DNA of 64,000 bases from Osedax frankpressi (taxonomy: Eukaryota; Annelida; Polychaeta; Sabellida; Siboglinidae). Every line of letters begins with the position of its first letter. Within the stretch, counting starts at the first letter, position 1. Position numbers and translations under genes: made by a program. The notes beneath the pieces were generated by a model that made no database searches, was not told the DNA's origin, and saw only the letters and a program-made list of their open reading frames with translations. The stretch spans positions 2,848,598 through 2,912,597 of the forward strand of contig OZ038315.1 of the NCBI GenBank assembly GCA_964035775.1, read 5' to 3'. Below, piece after piece: positions 1-14,655 of the stretch.

Positions 1-324
1 CAATTATTGTGTTGCCAAAACTGTTAGAAAATTTAAAGGAATAATATAATGTTCAATATTTTTAAAGAGACAATATTTTTAATGAGTTCATTTTGAAATA
101 AATTAAACATAAATTATTAATCGCTAATCTATATATTTTATTATCAGGATACATTGAAAAATTAATTTTCTCAAATAATAGGAACAAATTATCAGCCCAA
201 TAATCTCTCACAAGCCCAGAATTTAAATTAGTAAATTGTGATGAAGATATTGATTTTTTAATTCTTCAATTATATCACAAATAAAATGTTAAAGAAATGA
301 TGAGAAAAATAAAATAAATGCAGT

Positions 325-358
<34 letters not shown>

Positions 359-703
359 TATCCCTAAATGTTATTATTTTAATAGTTATTTAATTGTGGT
401 TTATTAATAATAGCGTGTACTAATTGTTAAATTAAGTTTTATTGTAAGTATACATGATTAATGGCATGCATTTACCTAACTATTAATTACAAATCTAATA
501 AAGACTTTGTATTCAAAAGAAATAGAAAACATTTTTATAAATTTAATTAGTGATTAATTTATTAGAAAAAATATTAAACTTGATCAATGTTATGCATGAA
601 ACATTAAAATTGTATATACCAGATAACGATTGTGAATATAATCTTATATTAAAAGTGTGTTTTTTATTTGTTAATATAAGATTGTATTATGAAATTAAAT
701 TAC
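1..703. other. AT-rich non-coding stretch before the inverted repeat
   Basis: No gene is recognisable. The stretch holds an (AT)n microsatellite near 329-355 and one 61-codon open frame at 550-735 whose composition matches the surrounding AT-rich DNA and which resembles no family I know. The segment lies just outside the left arm of the large inverted repeat. Confidence 0.6.
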
Positions 704-1310
704 ATAATCGAATTATATTTAATAAAAAAGTTTAAAAATATGATTTCAAAATAAATGAATTGAAATTTTAACAACTTTTGCAATTATTTTATTAATTTAT
801 TTTACATAACTTATTCTAATAATAATTTGACACATTTAGTTATTATGATATAATAATATACAATTGTTTACATTTTAACTGCAATACTCGTTTATTATTT
901 TAATTGTATTTAGTTACGTTGTCAGAAAAATCAAATATAAAATAATATTATATGAATCTAAGACATATTATGTATCTCAATAATATTTATAAATATATAT
1001 ATATATTAGAATAAACAGGTTTATACTATATGATAATAAATTTTAAATAATTTTTAATTTATTACCACATATTATTAATATATATTAATTATATATATTA
1101 TATATCTATTATTAATTATATATATTTAATTATTCAATGTAAAAAATCATATTATTATCTACAGGGTAAGCTTAATTAAATAAAACTTATGTCAAAATCA
1201 TATAAATAAGATAGGCGACTATATATCCTGGAAATATTGGGTAATATACCACATGTATTATCTATAATTAATTATATTAAATCGATTAGCAAATGTATAG
1301 GTTATATATA

Positions 1311-1352
<42 letters not shown>

Positions 1353-1686
1353 CAATACACATATACAACAAAATAAAAATTTAAGTTTACTACAAGAGCT
1401 ATTCAAGATATATTTCATAATTGCATGAGAAAAAAATAGAACACAAATGTAAAGAAGATCAAGATTGTAAAAAAATGCAATTGATTATATAAAAATGGGA
1501 ATATGAAGAAATGTCAAATATTGAGTCACTCTTGTTCTCGTTCTGATATTGATTACAGTCTACTATTAATTTAAATAAAAGTGTAAGTTATATATTTAAA
1601 ATGTTTAATTATTTGACTCCTTAGTTGATAAGAATAATCTTTTTCTCCAATATCTGAAGAAGATAGTTCTATAAATATAATTATAG

Positions 1687-1690
<4 letters not shown>

Positions 1691-1741
<51 letters not shown>
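1691..1741. repeat. (AT)n microsatellite
   Basis: An uninterrupted AT dinucleotide run in the left inverted-repeat arm. A second run follows at about 1828-1882. Both are also present, at different length, in the right arm near 12417-12474 and 12261-12335. Confidence 0.95.
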
Positions 1742-1745
<4 letters not shown>

Positions 1746-1821
1746 AAAGGGTAAATGAAGAACCGTAAATGTTCAAAATGTCTACTTTACAACAATAGGA
1801 CTTTAATAAAATATAATATGA

Positions 1822-1883
<62 letters not shown>

Positions 1884-2417
1884 GATGTGTGTATATGTGT
1901 ATGTGTTTGTGCAAAGTAATCAACTGATAGATAAATGTTATTTAATTTAACAATAAACGGAAATTATCAATTAGTTTAATTATATTTACATGTCAATTAA
2001 ATTAAATGTTCTCTTACATCTATATCAGTCTATAATTAATTAAATTATTGAATCAGTTATTTAGTCTAATTAATTATTATTATGAATAATGTTATAAATA
2101 GATATGTAATTATTACTTTAAATAGATATTAATTTTATTCTCTTAAAACTACAAGATCTAGAGAAAATGGTATTATTTTTATTGGTATTCGTAATAATAA
2201 TAATATTCAATGTTATTTGAATATTTAGAACCTAGATAATGAAAATCAATGTAAACACATTAAATAACGAAAACACATATTATTTAAAACGAGAATAGTA
2301 ATTTAGATAGAAAGGTTTGATGTGATTTAGGAAGTTATATAGATTTATAATATTCATCATTGTTTTAAACACTTAATATTTGTCGATAACTAATATAGGA
2401 TACAATGAAACATGTCT

Positions 2418-2690
2418 ACGATATAAACTTAATAATGTAATGAAGAATTACAATATGAACTTTATATGGTAATTAATTGACTACAATATAAACGTTATAT
2501 AGTAATACATAATTACAATAAAAAATTTATACAGATATGAATAATTACAAAATAAACTTTATATAGTTATGAAGAATTACGATATAAACTTTATATATTA
2601 ATTAACAATTACAATATTAACTATATATATATATTGATGCATTTACTACGATTTAAACTTTATATAATTATGAATAGACTAACATATAAT
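2418..2690. repeat. Imperfect 32-bp tandem repeat in left arm
   Basis: About seven to eight diverged copies of a unit of roughly 32 bp, built on TACAATATAAACTTTATATA followed by a variable TAAT-rich tail. The mirrored array sits in the right arm at about 11520-11790, so the tandem array predates the inverted duplication. Confidence 0.7.
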
Positions 2691-4780
2691 CTCTATATTA
2701 TGATGAAGAGCTAAGTAAGTAGACACTTATTTTTAATTTAAAAGCATAATATATTAAAAAGAAATTATGGATGTATATAAAGTGTTCTTCATATAAATTG
2801 AAAGAAATTAAAATGATTATTTATATATACATTTACATTCTTACATATAGCTATTAGACCAATATGTAATAGAAACCAATTATAGTTAAAATATAATATG
2901 TAAAAAATATTATACATATTTAAATTATGAAAATAATCAAAAGCCTAAATAAACGTCTAAGGGTACCCCAATATCAGATTATTTATGAATAAACTAAAAA
3001 TTTGATAATCAATTAATATATTCAATTATAGATAATATATATATACAATTGTTACATAACCATGGTTATTAATAATACCAACATAATTATATTAGAGAAC
3101 AATACAAAACACAATAAAGATAAATAAAACCTGTAACCTAGGAGATATAATACTACGATATTTATCTTACTTAAAATAATTAGATATGATCTCACTAGAG
3201 TCTACTATAGAACACTATTTAATTCATTACAGGGCCGTATTTTTCTATATAGAGATTAGTTTTCTTACATACATAATTGCAATTAATATCACATTATTTA
3301 TTTATATATGTGATAAATGGTGAACATACAAAAAAGCGAAATATATGTATGTGATTGTTATTAATATAGTCATATTCGTAGAAATATATATTTGTTAGAT
3401 AACTAATAAAACAATAAATAATATAGTACAAAATAATTTTGTCAAGTAATAATTAAGTATAATTCATCTAACAATATAATTTTGGACTTTCAGACTTATA
3501 ATTATTAATGTGCTAGAAGTTAATTATGTTGGACTCATTTAACTTTATCTTTTACTTTCTCTTTTACTTTCATTTCCTCTTTTTCTATATAGTTTGATTA
3601 TCCTAATAGTTATACCTACATAATTTTCTCATAATTGTTTGTTATTAATCTTTTGTCTTATATGTATCTAAGATAAAACAATTGAAATAATTGTTATCTA
3701 TAGAGATGCTATATGTATGTATTCTCATATGTTGATTACTATTTGCTTTTTAAAACTATAAATGTCTTAGTTTTATTTTATCTTGATCTAAATTATGATC
3801 CATAATAAAGTTTTACATACATTTTTAATTATTAAAATAATATGCCATTCTAAACCACACAATCTTCGCGCATATGAATATTTAAATAAACTTATATATG
3901 TTTAACTATAAATGTGATAATATAATTAACCATAGTGAATATAAATTTATATAAATATCGATTCATTTTCAATTCATTTATTATACTACCATAACTACTA
4001 ATAAATATACAATAACTTTAACCCAACATTACCTTGGGTAATCTTGGCTATAACAATGATAAAAAAATAATAATATACTAAAAATTAAATATTGTAATTA
4101 ACAAGAAAAGAATAGTGATCGTGCAATGCACATCGTGTATATTAGCAAATATAAACTTGTAATATATATTCAATTCTAAAATATCTCAAATTAATCATAT
4201 GTTTATGTTTATTCTTTCTAAATTACTTATATAATTATTTTACATTACCTATATATTCGTTAATATTTAAAGGAATTTAGGGGCATTTAAGCATGCATTA
4301 AGATATAATTTAATTGTACAAATTATAAATAAAATATAAGTTACTTGATATCATGTTTTTGAAACATTTATATATCACAACGATATAACAATTATTTAAA
4401 GGTATAATTTGAATGTATATATTAAATTATATTTTGATAAATATAATTAAATATATACTTTAGTGATAGTTTTACCACAGTATAAGAAATTTGCTAAATT
4501 TTAAATGGTAGACTTTTATTTGATTTTTATAATATACCATAAGTATAATATACCATAAGTATAATATAATATAAATAATAATATATAATATATAATATAA
4601 ATATAAGTAAATTATAATATATTTACCTAAACATTAATTAATAATAAAATTGTATATAAGTAATAGTATAATAAGTAATTTGTATATCACTAGAATGCCG
4701 AAAATTGCATACCCAGAGAACGAGCCAAGAGATATATAATAATATTGGGTAGGACTCCTACAGCAATCTCTGTTCTTATT

Positions 4781-6881
4781 AATCCAATCAGTTAAAAATA
4801 TTTAAAATATTTCAGAAAATAAACATATACACTTATTTATCATAGTCTGACTCAATATAACCTGAAACTATAATTTAATCTTTGTTAGAAAATGTAGATA
4901 TAAATGGGCATTATCTATAACAATATTTTCAAATTCGATTACAGTATTTAACCATAAACCTACAGCTTAAAGTCTAAACTTTAGGCACTGCGTTATAAAA
5001 AATGTATCATAAAATATATAATAGTAATATGAATTACTGTGAATATATTATTGTATATTTATTTTCCTGTGCCAGTATATGAAATCATAAAAAAAATATA
5101 TAAAATAATTAATTTCATTATTGTTTGATAAGTTTGATTAAAATTAATATATACATACACATTTTTAATATATGATCATTAGTAAATAGTTTCTAATAAT
5201 GCTGCCGAAATATTAAATTTGTATATTAATAGTATCTTGATTATATAGATATCCTATTTATAACCTATACATCTGAACCGATAAAAGGAATTCTTAAAAT
5301 AAAATAATGAAGTTTTCGAATTAGTTCATCGGTCTAATTAAAACTATTTATAAACTATAATGTATTTAATGAATCGAATCATAGATCCTTACGATCTAGT
5401 AATCGTATACTAGTAATGAAATAGAACATACACAGATTTGCGTAAACATATATTCATAAATTATTAATATAACATTACATGTCACAAATGAAGAACTAAA
5501 AGACAATAAGAGAAACAGAAATTATTAGAAATATAATTAATACGTAAGTGGTCAACGATAATTTCAATTTTAAAACTTTTATATAATTTATAAATAGTTT
5601 AATGGGAATAAGCAATATAATGGTAATATTAAAAACCTAATATACAAAATTAATTGGTAAATGATTTATTTTTCAAAGCTGACTATAAATCATGCTAACC
5701 CACATAAATATTAGCATTATATTAGAATATTATATTATATATATTAGAATTACTTAACTAAATATTTGTTGTATTTTCATATATATAGATAGCTACTACA
5801 TCATTTAATTCTACAAAAATACCAGTAATGTAAATATATAATAAGTAAATCTAGATTTAAACCATAGCGGTAGAAAATATTAAAAAAATAACAATTTGTT
5901 CTGTTTGTATGAGTTATTTCATAGCTGTGTGGGGTTCATCATTATCAAAATGATGTTCTCTCTATACACTTATTAATATGTCCACTTTATAGTTTAATAA
6001 ATTAATCACAATGATATAATATTTAATGCAATACGCTAGAACCAAGAATATAAGATTTAATATTTATATAATTTTCAAATAATATGGTATGTGAAAGTGA
6101 AGGTATTAGATTCGTCATAAGAATGTCATATTCTAACCTTGTATAATGATATAATCCGTAATTTTATTCATTAATCTGTTCTTAAATTATATTTTGAATT
6201 GAAGAGAAACTTGATATCAATAATAATGAGAATATACATGAAGATAAATTGCACTTTAAGATTTATCTAAATATTGTGTCATTATTTTATTCATTTATAT
6301 TAATATTTACTTTCTAATTTAAAAAATTTATCATTTATTTATTTTAATATGTGGCATAGGAAAATGAATATAAAAAATGTGCTCAACGTAATAAATAAGA
6401 CAATTATATTACATATTGTGGAAACATGTATAGGTACCGCAATGAATAAAGAATGCCAAGTATTACGTAAACACACCGTCGTAACAAGAATATCTTAACT
6501 AAAATTGGCTTTGGAAATATTTTTATCAATTCGTTATTATTATTCGTTTACTTTATAATTGAGTATGTACATTATACATTGTACATTGTACATTGTACAA
6601 TATACAATGTACATTGTACAATACAAATAAAATATAATATAGTTGTATATAAATTCTAAAAAAACTGTATAAAACTGATATAAATATTATTTCATAAATA
6701 TATAATTATTCATCTCCTGCATTGAATAATAATATGCATATTATGTAATGCCATCTGTAAAAGATATTAGAATATATATAAATTATTTTATTGTATTATT
6801 AAATGAAGTAATGTTATATAAATTATCCTGCCTATCATATATTATATATAATATATCAAATATGTATATATAATAGATATA

Positions 6882-6944
<63 letters not shown>

Positions 6945-7177
6945 AATATATGATTTTGAATATTAAGTTATATGAGAAATAAGTGTTTATTAATTTTTAG
7001 ATATATTTTGAAAAATTAACATATTTTTTATATGACACTGAATTTTAAATTCTATTTACATTTTGTTTATTATAGGTCAGAATTATATTAAGTGGTATAT
7101 AATAAACTATATGAATATATACTATTTATATATGATATTAACTGTTAATACACCAATATACATGTCTATAAATTTCT
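4781..7177. other. Loop of the inverted repeat, proximal half, no gene seen
   Basis: AT-rich sequence without recognisable coding content. Notable contents are a cluster of TGTACA-type palindromes at 6565-6625 and a long (AT)n run at about 6861-6938. I found no match to other parts of the window in this half. Confidence 0.55.
6565..6625. repeat. Heptameric GTACA palindrome cluster
   Basis: Successive 7-bp steps of GTACATT and GTACAAT make a run of overlapping palindromes able to fold into hairpins. Similar clusters occur near 56833, 58953 and 61286 in this window. Confidence 0.75.
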
Positions 7178-7667
7178 ATGATTTATTTTTTTGATCTGTC
7201 TTTTCTTGCTGATTCTCGGCATTTTCATAAATTATTATCAGGTGAATTGAAATTTTTCGGTAAAACCAATCGCGTATATATACGCGATATATACATTGTA
7301 GAACATGTAATTATACCTGCAAGTGTTATTATAATATTAAATTATATTAAAGATAATACTAAATATAAGTAGATGCATTAATATTATATACCCATCTATC
7401 ATAACTATTATATATCAATAATAAACATTAAGAACACATTTTCTAATATATAATAATAATACTATTTAAATATTCACCATATTATATTTTATTAAAGTAA
7501 AAAAAAATATATATAATATATTTATATAGTCACTAACCAGAAATGAGGTGCTTGTGTATATTTATGGTAATTAAATATCCAAATCAAAACATAATTCAAA
7601 GTCATAATAAATTACTACTGATATAGCTGTAAAATAAAATTAAAATTATATGTTATTATACTTTGAA

Positions 7668-7722
<55 letters not shown>

Positions 7723-8941
7723 TATTACCTGGTATAATCACCATAATGTTTTTTAATATCTAATAAATTAATAAATGTTTTAAAAATAGGATATGATTGT
7801 AAACTTCAATATTTATCGTTTTTATAATGATACGTGTCAGACTTCATAGATATAATTAATATTGGATAATAAATAAAGAAATTGTTGCGATGCTGATTCC
7901 TCAGAATTAATGATTCTCGTTATTAATTAATGAATATAGCAATATATGTATTATGATATACGTAATATAATACAATTTTATAAATTAAATTAATTTGCTC
8001 ATTTTAGAATTGTAGATATATTTATAGCATAACTAAGAAATTTATAATTGATAATCAATTAAATAAGTATTTTAAAAGAATAAAGAACAATAATAGATCA
8101 AATATAAGTTGTGAGTATTTATAGTGTGAAATAACTATAGTTTACATACAAAACGATAGATAATGTAGTTAATTCAATAATAACTATAACAACCAATGAG
8201 AAAAAGTTAAAATATTCAATAATAAAATCAATAAAATTAGTAAGATTAAACTTGGAAGAAAATCTTACCTATAATAAATGGTAACATTTCTCCTTAGTCT
8301 TTATATTTGCTCTCTTTACCTTTGATTATTTATCCAATATAAATATATCATATTCATTACATTGTTTTTAATTTTATAATTAAATTTAAACTTTGATATT
8401 ATAAAATTATCATCTAGTGTGTTATTTTCACAAATTTGTCCTATAAAACGATCTTAATTTAGCTTTACAATCAGTCTTATACAATTTACAATATTCAATT
8501 TTATTTCCATAATTATCAATTGAGGTCAATATATTTATTTTATAAATATACAAATTGTTATTACGTCTCAATAGAAATTAATTATATTATTATAAAACTA
8601 TAATTGATAGTTACTATAGTAACCTAAGATACGATCTAGGATCATTATTGTATGGATACAAAATTATTATATTGCTATATCATTATTATACTGTTATGCG
8701 TAAGTATCTAGGACATAGTTTAATTAATATTTACTAGATATTTAATTTGTAAATATATTTAAATTGCAAATATTTTATTCTTAATAAATTCAAATAAATA
8801 ATATCATATCATTTAATGTGATTAACGTAATATATTAAAATTATATTATTGTATATAGTGAGATATGTTGAGTATGTTAGAAACAGTAGAGTGTTTTATA
8901 GTAATATATCACTTGTACACGTATTATATATCTTATTTATA

Positions 8942-8980
<39 letters not shown>

Positions 8981-9364
8981 TTGTTTATCAGATCTAGATA
9001 ATTTGATGATTTTTAAAATGTTTATAGTTCGTCTTTGATTCGTTCCGTATTGATATTTTATTGATTTTCATATATATTGAGTATTATCAAGTTTATAACT
9101 TATTATTGTTCTTATTAGTAATCATAAAAAAAGAAACCATAATAATTTCAATTTAAATAAGTACAAATCTAGCTTTCAAGAAATATTAAAATATTTAGAA
9201 GCTGCTTTCAATATAATTCATTATTGAATATATATTTAATGATAATATTTAATTTTCCATTGCATAATTCAAATAAAACTATTGACAAATAGTAAAACAA
9301 ACTCAAAATAATTGTAATTTAATAAATTCCATGGTGACAAATCAAACCTGAAAACTATAACCCG

Positions 9365-9401
<37 letters not shown>
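7178..9401 (-). repeat. Dispersed repeat unit, inverted copy D
   Basis: Read on the - strand this matches the three direct copies at 15.6-30.2 kb over more than 1.5 kb. The order of landmarks is: CGGGTTATAGTTTTCA block at about 9350, a block ending near 8881, the block with AAAGACTAAGGAGAAATG near 8300, the TATA-containing block near 7820, the 65-nt exon-like block (7562-7626), and a final block with MPRISKK coding potential near 7230. Several (AT)n runs (about 7671-7716, 8946-8978 and 9367-9401) interrupt it. It lies inside the loop of the giant inverted repeat. Confidence 0.85.
7562..7626 (-). pseudogene. Exon-2-like block of repeat-borne micro-ORF, copy D
   Basis: Preceded on the - strand by a pyrimidine stretch and TTTTACAG. 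It reads ISVVIYYDFELCFDLDI in the frame used by the other copies, then meets a stop two codons before the shared C-terminal LP. Its partner first exon (ATG GTG ATT ATA CCA G, near 7735) is followed by GTAATA rather than GTAAGT. So copy D is close to, but not identical with, the better copies at 23.8 and 29.3 kb. Coding function is an inference only. Confidence 0.4.
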
Positions 9402-9404
<3 letters not shown>

Positions 9405-9851
9405 CTATAGATTAATTATGTATACCATGATTATAATTGTATTAGGAATAAGTATAACCATGTAAAATATCACACACTTGATACATATAATTATATTTGT
9501 CAGGTAACAAATTTATTTAAATTTGTTAATGAATTAGTTTGAAATAGTTTATATGAAAGTAAATAATTCATATAATATGATATAAAATAAATAATAAAAT
9601 GTTATATAACAGATAGGTAAATTTATTATATTTAAATAATAGTGTTTTTTTAAATACCTCTACTGTATTATACTATTAGTTTATGAATAATTAATGTAAT
9701 AATAAATATCTAGCAAATATATATCTCCAGCACCGGAACTGAGAATAGCTATTTCAACAAAGTCTTTTTTCTTTTTTCAAATGACTTTCTGTTTCGTACC
9801 TCTATGAGGAAGATGCTCATTCCGTAATTAATCGGAATTATATACATACTG
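9402..9851. other. Loop of the inverted repeat, distal end
   Basis: AT-rich, no gene seen. The last 100 bases before the right arm are less AT-rich (TTTCTGTTTCGTACCTCTAT region) and have no match on the left side of the loop. Confidence 0.5.
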
Positions 9852-12258
9852 AATAAGAACAGAGATTGCTGCATGAGTTCTTATACTGTGGTAAAACTAT
9901 CACTAAAGTATATATTTAATCATATTTATCAAAATATAATTTAATATATACATTTAAATTATAACTTTATATAATTGTTATATCGTTGTGATATATGAAT
10001 GTTTTAAAAATATGATATCAAGTAACCTATATTTTATTTATAATTTGTACAATGAAATTATATCTTAATGCATGCTTAAATGCCCCTAAATTCCTTTAAA
10101 TATTAACGAATATATATGTAATGTAAAATAATTATATATGTAATTTAGAAAGAACAAACATATGATTAATTTGAGATATTTTAGAATTGAATATATATTA
10201 CAAGTTTATATTTGCTAACATACACGATGTGCATTGCACGATCACTATTCTTTTCTTGTTAATTACAATATTTAATTTTTAGTATATTATTATTTTTTTA
10301 TCATTGTTATAGCCAAGATTACCCAAGGTAATGTTGGGTTAAAGTTATTGTATATTTATTAGTAGTTATAGTAGTATAATAAATGAATTGAAAATGAATC
10401 GACATTTATATAAATTTATATTCACTATGGTTAATTATATTATCACATTTATAGTTAAACATATATAAATTTATTTAAATATTCATATGCGCGAAGATTG
10501 TGTGGTTTAGAATGGCATATTATTTTAATAATTAAAAATGTATGTAAAACTTTAGTATGGATCATAATTTAGATCAAGATAAAATAAAACTAAGACATTT
10601 ATAGTTTTAAAAAGCAAACAGTAACCAAAATATGAGAACACATAGATATAGTATCTCTATAGATAACAATTATTTCAATTGTTTTATCTTAGATACATAT
10701 AAGTCAAAAGATTAATAACAAAAAATTATGAGAAAATTATGTAGGTATAATCAATATTAGGATAATCAAACTATTTTGTACTATATTATTTATTGTTTTA
10801 TTAGTTATCTAACAAATATATATTTCTACGAATATGACTATATTAATAACAATCACATACATATATTTCGCTTTTTTGTATGTTCACCATTTATCACATA
10901 TATAAATAAATAATGTGATATTAATTGCAATTATGTATGTAAGAAAACTAATCTCTATATAGAAAAATACGGCCCTGTAATGAATTAAATAGTGTTCTAT
11001 AGTAGACTCTAGTGAGATCATATCTAATTATTTTAAGTAAGATAAATATCGTAGTATTATATCTCCTAGGTTACAGGTTTTATTTATCTTTATTGTGTTT
11101 TGTATTGTTCTCTAATATAATTATGTTGGTATTATTAATAACCATGGTTATGTAACAATTGTATATATATTATCTATAATTGAATATATTAATTGATTAT
11201 CAAATTTTTAGTTTATACATATATAATCTGATATTGGGGTACCCTTAAACGTTTATTTAGGCTTTTGATTATTTTCATATGTATAATATTTTTTACATAT
11301 TATATTTTAACTATAATTGGTTTCTATTACATATTGGTCTAATAGCTATATATAAGAATGTAAATGTATATGTAAATAATCATTTTAATTTCTTTCAATT
11401 TATATGAGGGATACTGTATATACATCCATAATTTCTTTTTAATATATTATGATTTTAAATTAAAAATAAGTGTCTACTTACTTAGCTCTTCATCATAATA
11501 TAGAGATTGTATTTTAGTCTATTCATAATTATATAAAGTTTAAATTGTAGTCAATGCATTCATATATATAGTTAATATTGTAATTGTTAATTAATATATA
11601 AAGTTTATATCGTAATTCTTCATAACTATATAAAAGTTTATTTTGTAATTATTCATATATGTATACATTTTTTATTGTAATTATGTATTACTATATAACG
11701 TTTATATTGTAGTCAATTAATTACCATATAAAGTTCATATTGTAATTCTTCATTACAATATTAAGTTTATATCGTAGAATTGTTTCATTTTATCCTATAT
11801 TAGTTATCGACAAATATTATGTGTTTAAGAAAATGATGAATATTATAAATCTATATAACTTCCTAAATCACATCAAGTCTTTCTATCTAAAATAATATTC
11901 TCGTTTTAAATAATATGTGTTTTCGTTATTTATTGTGTTTTACATTAATTTTCGTTAACTAGTTTCTAAATATTCAAATAACATTTAATATTTTTGTATA
12001 TTATGAATACCAATATCAATAATACCATTTTCCCTAGATCTTGTAGTTTTAAGAGAATAAAATTAATATCTATTTAAAGTAATAATTACATATCTATTTA
12101 TAACATTATTCATAATAATAATTAATTAGACTAAATAACTGATACAATAATTTAATTATTTATAGACTGATATAGATGTAAGGGAAAATTTAATTTAATT
12201 GACATATAAATATAATTAAACTAATTGATAATTTCCGTTTAATGTTAAATTAAATAAC

Positions 12259-12338
<80 letters not shown>

Positions 12339-12414
12339 TATATTATATTTTATTAAAGTCCTATTGTTGTAAATTAGACATTTTGAATATTTACGGTCCT
12401 CATTTAGCCTTTTA

Positions 12415-12475
<61 letters not shown>

Positions 12476-12845
12476 TTAATATGAATTTAAAATTATTTAA
12501 ATTTTATTTTAATATAGTATAAACCTGTTTATTCTAATATATATATTTATAAATATTATTGATATACATAATATGTTATAGATTCATTGAATATTATTTT
12601 ATATTTGATTTTTCTGACAAAATAAAACTAAATACAATTAAAATAATAAACGAGTATTGCAGTTAAAATGTAAACAATTGTATATTATTATAACATAATA
12701 TCTAAATGTGTCAAATTATTATTAGAATAAGTTATGTAAAATAAATTAATAAAATAATTGCAAAAGTTGTTAAAATTATAATTCATTTATTTTTAAATCA
12801 TATTTTTATAATTTTTTGTTAAATATAATTCGATTATGTAATATT
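9852..12845. repeat. Right arm of giant inverted repeat
   Basis: Diverged reverse complement of 704-4780, collinear over about 3 kb and shorter than the left arm because it lacks three segments present on the left. It includes the mirrored 32-bp tandem repeat (about 11520-11790) and long (AT)n runs (about 12261-12335 and 12417-12474). Divergence by eye is several percent with small indels, so this is not a recent perfect palindrome or an assembly echo. No gene is visible. Confidence 0.85.
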
Positions 12846-13340
12846 GTATTTATGATTGCAATATTTTCTCACCATATTTAATTTTTGAACACATATTGAT
12901 ATATATATTTGTTATTGGAGCTTTTCTTATATTAATATGCATCCACTTTTTATTATTATAGTTGTTCATGACACACAAACATACACACACACAAACCACA
13001 AATACACACACACACACACATACACACACATATATATATATATATAGATATATATATATATATTAGTAAGAATCGCTGTAGTTAATCGTATATCGAAGTG
13101 TTTATATTGAGTATTTTAGCGAATAGAATATTTTACCATATCTTATACGAGTACTTTAAAATATGAACGTACTCCGGATAATATATAGTCTATAGTATAT
13201 GATATTATGTAGCGATATATGATATCATAGGTGATATATTATATTTTTTAAATACATATACTCTTATATTTGTTAGAATATTTTATATACTTTATTATAT
13301 TAATTATATTCGTTATCGTAAAATTGTTATATTATAACGT
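12846..13340. other. AT-rich stretch with CA/TA microsatellite
   Basis: Contains a mixed (CA)n then (TA)n microsatellite at about 12970-13065 and otherwise AT-rich sequence without coding features. Confidence 0.6.
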
Positions 13341-13347
13341 AGTTATA

Positions 13348-14064
13348 TTAATGTAACGCGCAATCATAATTTAGAATTATTATATAACAAATCGTATATA
13401 TATAATATAAGTGGAAGTCTGTGTAGTGTAGAGTTGCAGTATTCGATTTAGGCCGTATTATGGATGTAACAAGCAATTCGGCTAGATTGGTGGTAATGAA
13501 GGGTCTAATTAGACGAATAGTATGGAGAGTATGATAAATGGATTTTGATAAGGAAGTGGTGTATTGAGAGAAAGATAGTTTTTGATCGAAGATGATACCA
13601 ATGTTTTGAGCGGTGGAAGAGTATTTAATGATTTGGTTATTGATCCGAATAGAAGTTATATTTGTAGAAGTTGTAGGGGCTTTAATTAGTAGTACAGTTG
13701 TTTTACTAGTATTTAGAGAAAAAGCGTTGGAAGCAAGCCAATCACTAATTTCGTCTAAGCAGTTGTTTAATATGGATATGTTAGTAGAGGGATCTGGTAG
13801 GTTACAGTATATTTGAATGTCATCAGCATATATGTGGAAATTGATATCAAGGTATCTATCGAATATGTCAAGTAGAGGTGATAAGTATATATTGATTAGA
13901 ATTGGAGCGAAAACAGAGCCCTGAGGAACTCCGTGAGATATTATACGTGGTTTCATTTTATATGAGTCGATGCATACTGAGTATGTGCGACTTTCAAGGT
14001 AGGATGTAAACCAATCTAGTGCAGTGCCTGTAATTCCGATGCACTGCAGCCGACGGATTAGCAA
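13348..14064 (-). pseudogene. LINE reverse transcriptase fragment
   Basis: A 238-codon open frame covering RT motifs from LLIRRLQCIGITGTALDWF through GVPQGS and YADD to the thumb region. The family normally continues into RSRLDYCN-like sequence, which is recognisable but garbled here (IIRPKSNTATLHYTDF), and the frame ends soon after. The YADD aspartates are kept, but the protein lacks its N-terminal RT motifs in frame, so it is a fossil without expected activity. Confidence 0.85.
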
Positions 14065-14655
14065 GCTGTGGTCTATGGTGTCGAAAGCAGCGGAGAAGTC
14101 GAGAAAGATAATAATGGAGCAGTGTTTTGTTGGATGGAGTAGTATATTATTTAGTACATGTGTTAGTGCGGTTTCAGTACTCTTGTAATTCGTATAGGCA
14201 CTTTGGAATTGGTTCAGTATTTTATTATTGTCAAGGTATTCAATTAGTTGGAGGATACAATGATTTCAAGAGTTTTGGATATATATAATAAATTGGAAAT
14301 TGGACGGTAGTTAGAGAGATCAGATTTATCATGTGGATTATTTTTTTTAGTATAGGAGTGACATGTGCATTTTTCATATGAGCGGGAACTGTGCCAGAGA
14401 TGAGGAATAGGTCGATTATTTGTTTGTATAATGGAGAGAGTAGTGTAGTTAGTTTGTTTAGGAGTATTAAAGGTATCGGATCTAGTATGCATACCGATTT
14501 CACTGCGAGGAGGAGATTATTGATGGATGCTATGGAGGGGGGTTTGAAGGAGTGAAGTGAATATGATGGAGTTATCAGGGATGGCATTTAGTGTTAATTC
14601 GAGGGGTAATTGTTTTTGTCAAGGTTGGAGCTAGTCTATTTAGTGTTTTTAGTAG

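Larger units (their letters stand above)
704..4780. repeat. Left arm of giant inverted repeat
   Basis: This segment is the diverged reverse complement of 9852-12845. Matching landmarks include ACATAATCGAATTATA at about 704 against 12827-12842, the stretch around GGGCCGTATTTTTCTA at 3232 against 10970, GGGGCATTTAAGCATGCATT near 4280 against 10070, and CAGCAATCTCTGTTCTTATT (4761-4780) against 9852-9871. The left arm is about 1 kb longer because of at least three extra segments (about 1060-1680, 3433-3592 and 4489-4760). It also carries an imperfect 32-bp tandem repeat. I see no convincing gene in it. It may be the end of a large fold-back or terminal-inverted-repeat element, or simply an inverted segmental duplication; I cannot choose between these. 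Confidence 0.85.

Noticed and set aside
704-12845. A Polinton/Maverick or other giant virus-like element, because of the long inverted ends
   Set aside because: No capsid, polymerase, protease or integrase sequence is recognisable in the loop, and the loop instead holds a copy of the local tandem unit.
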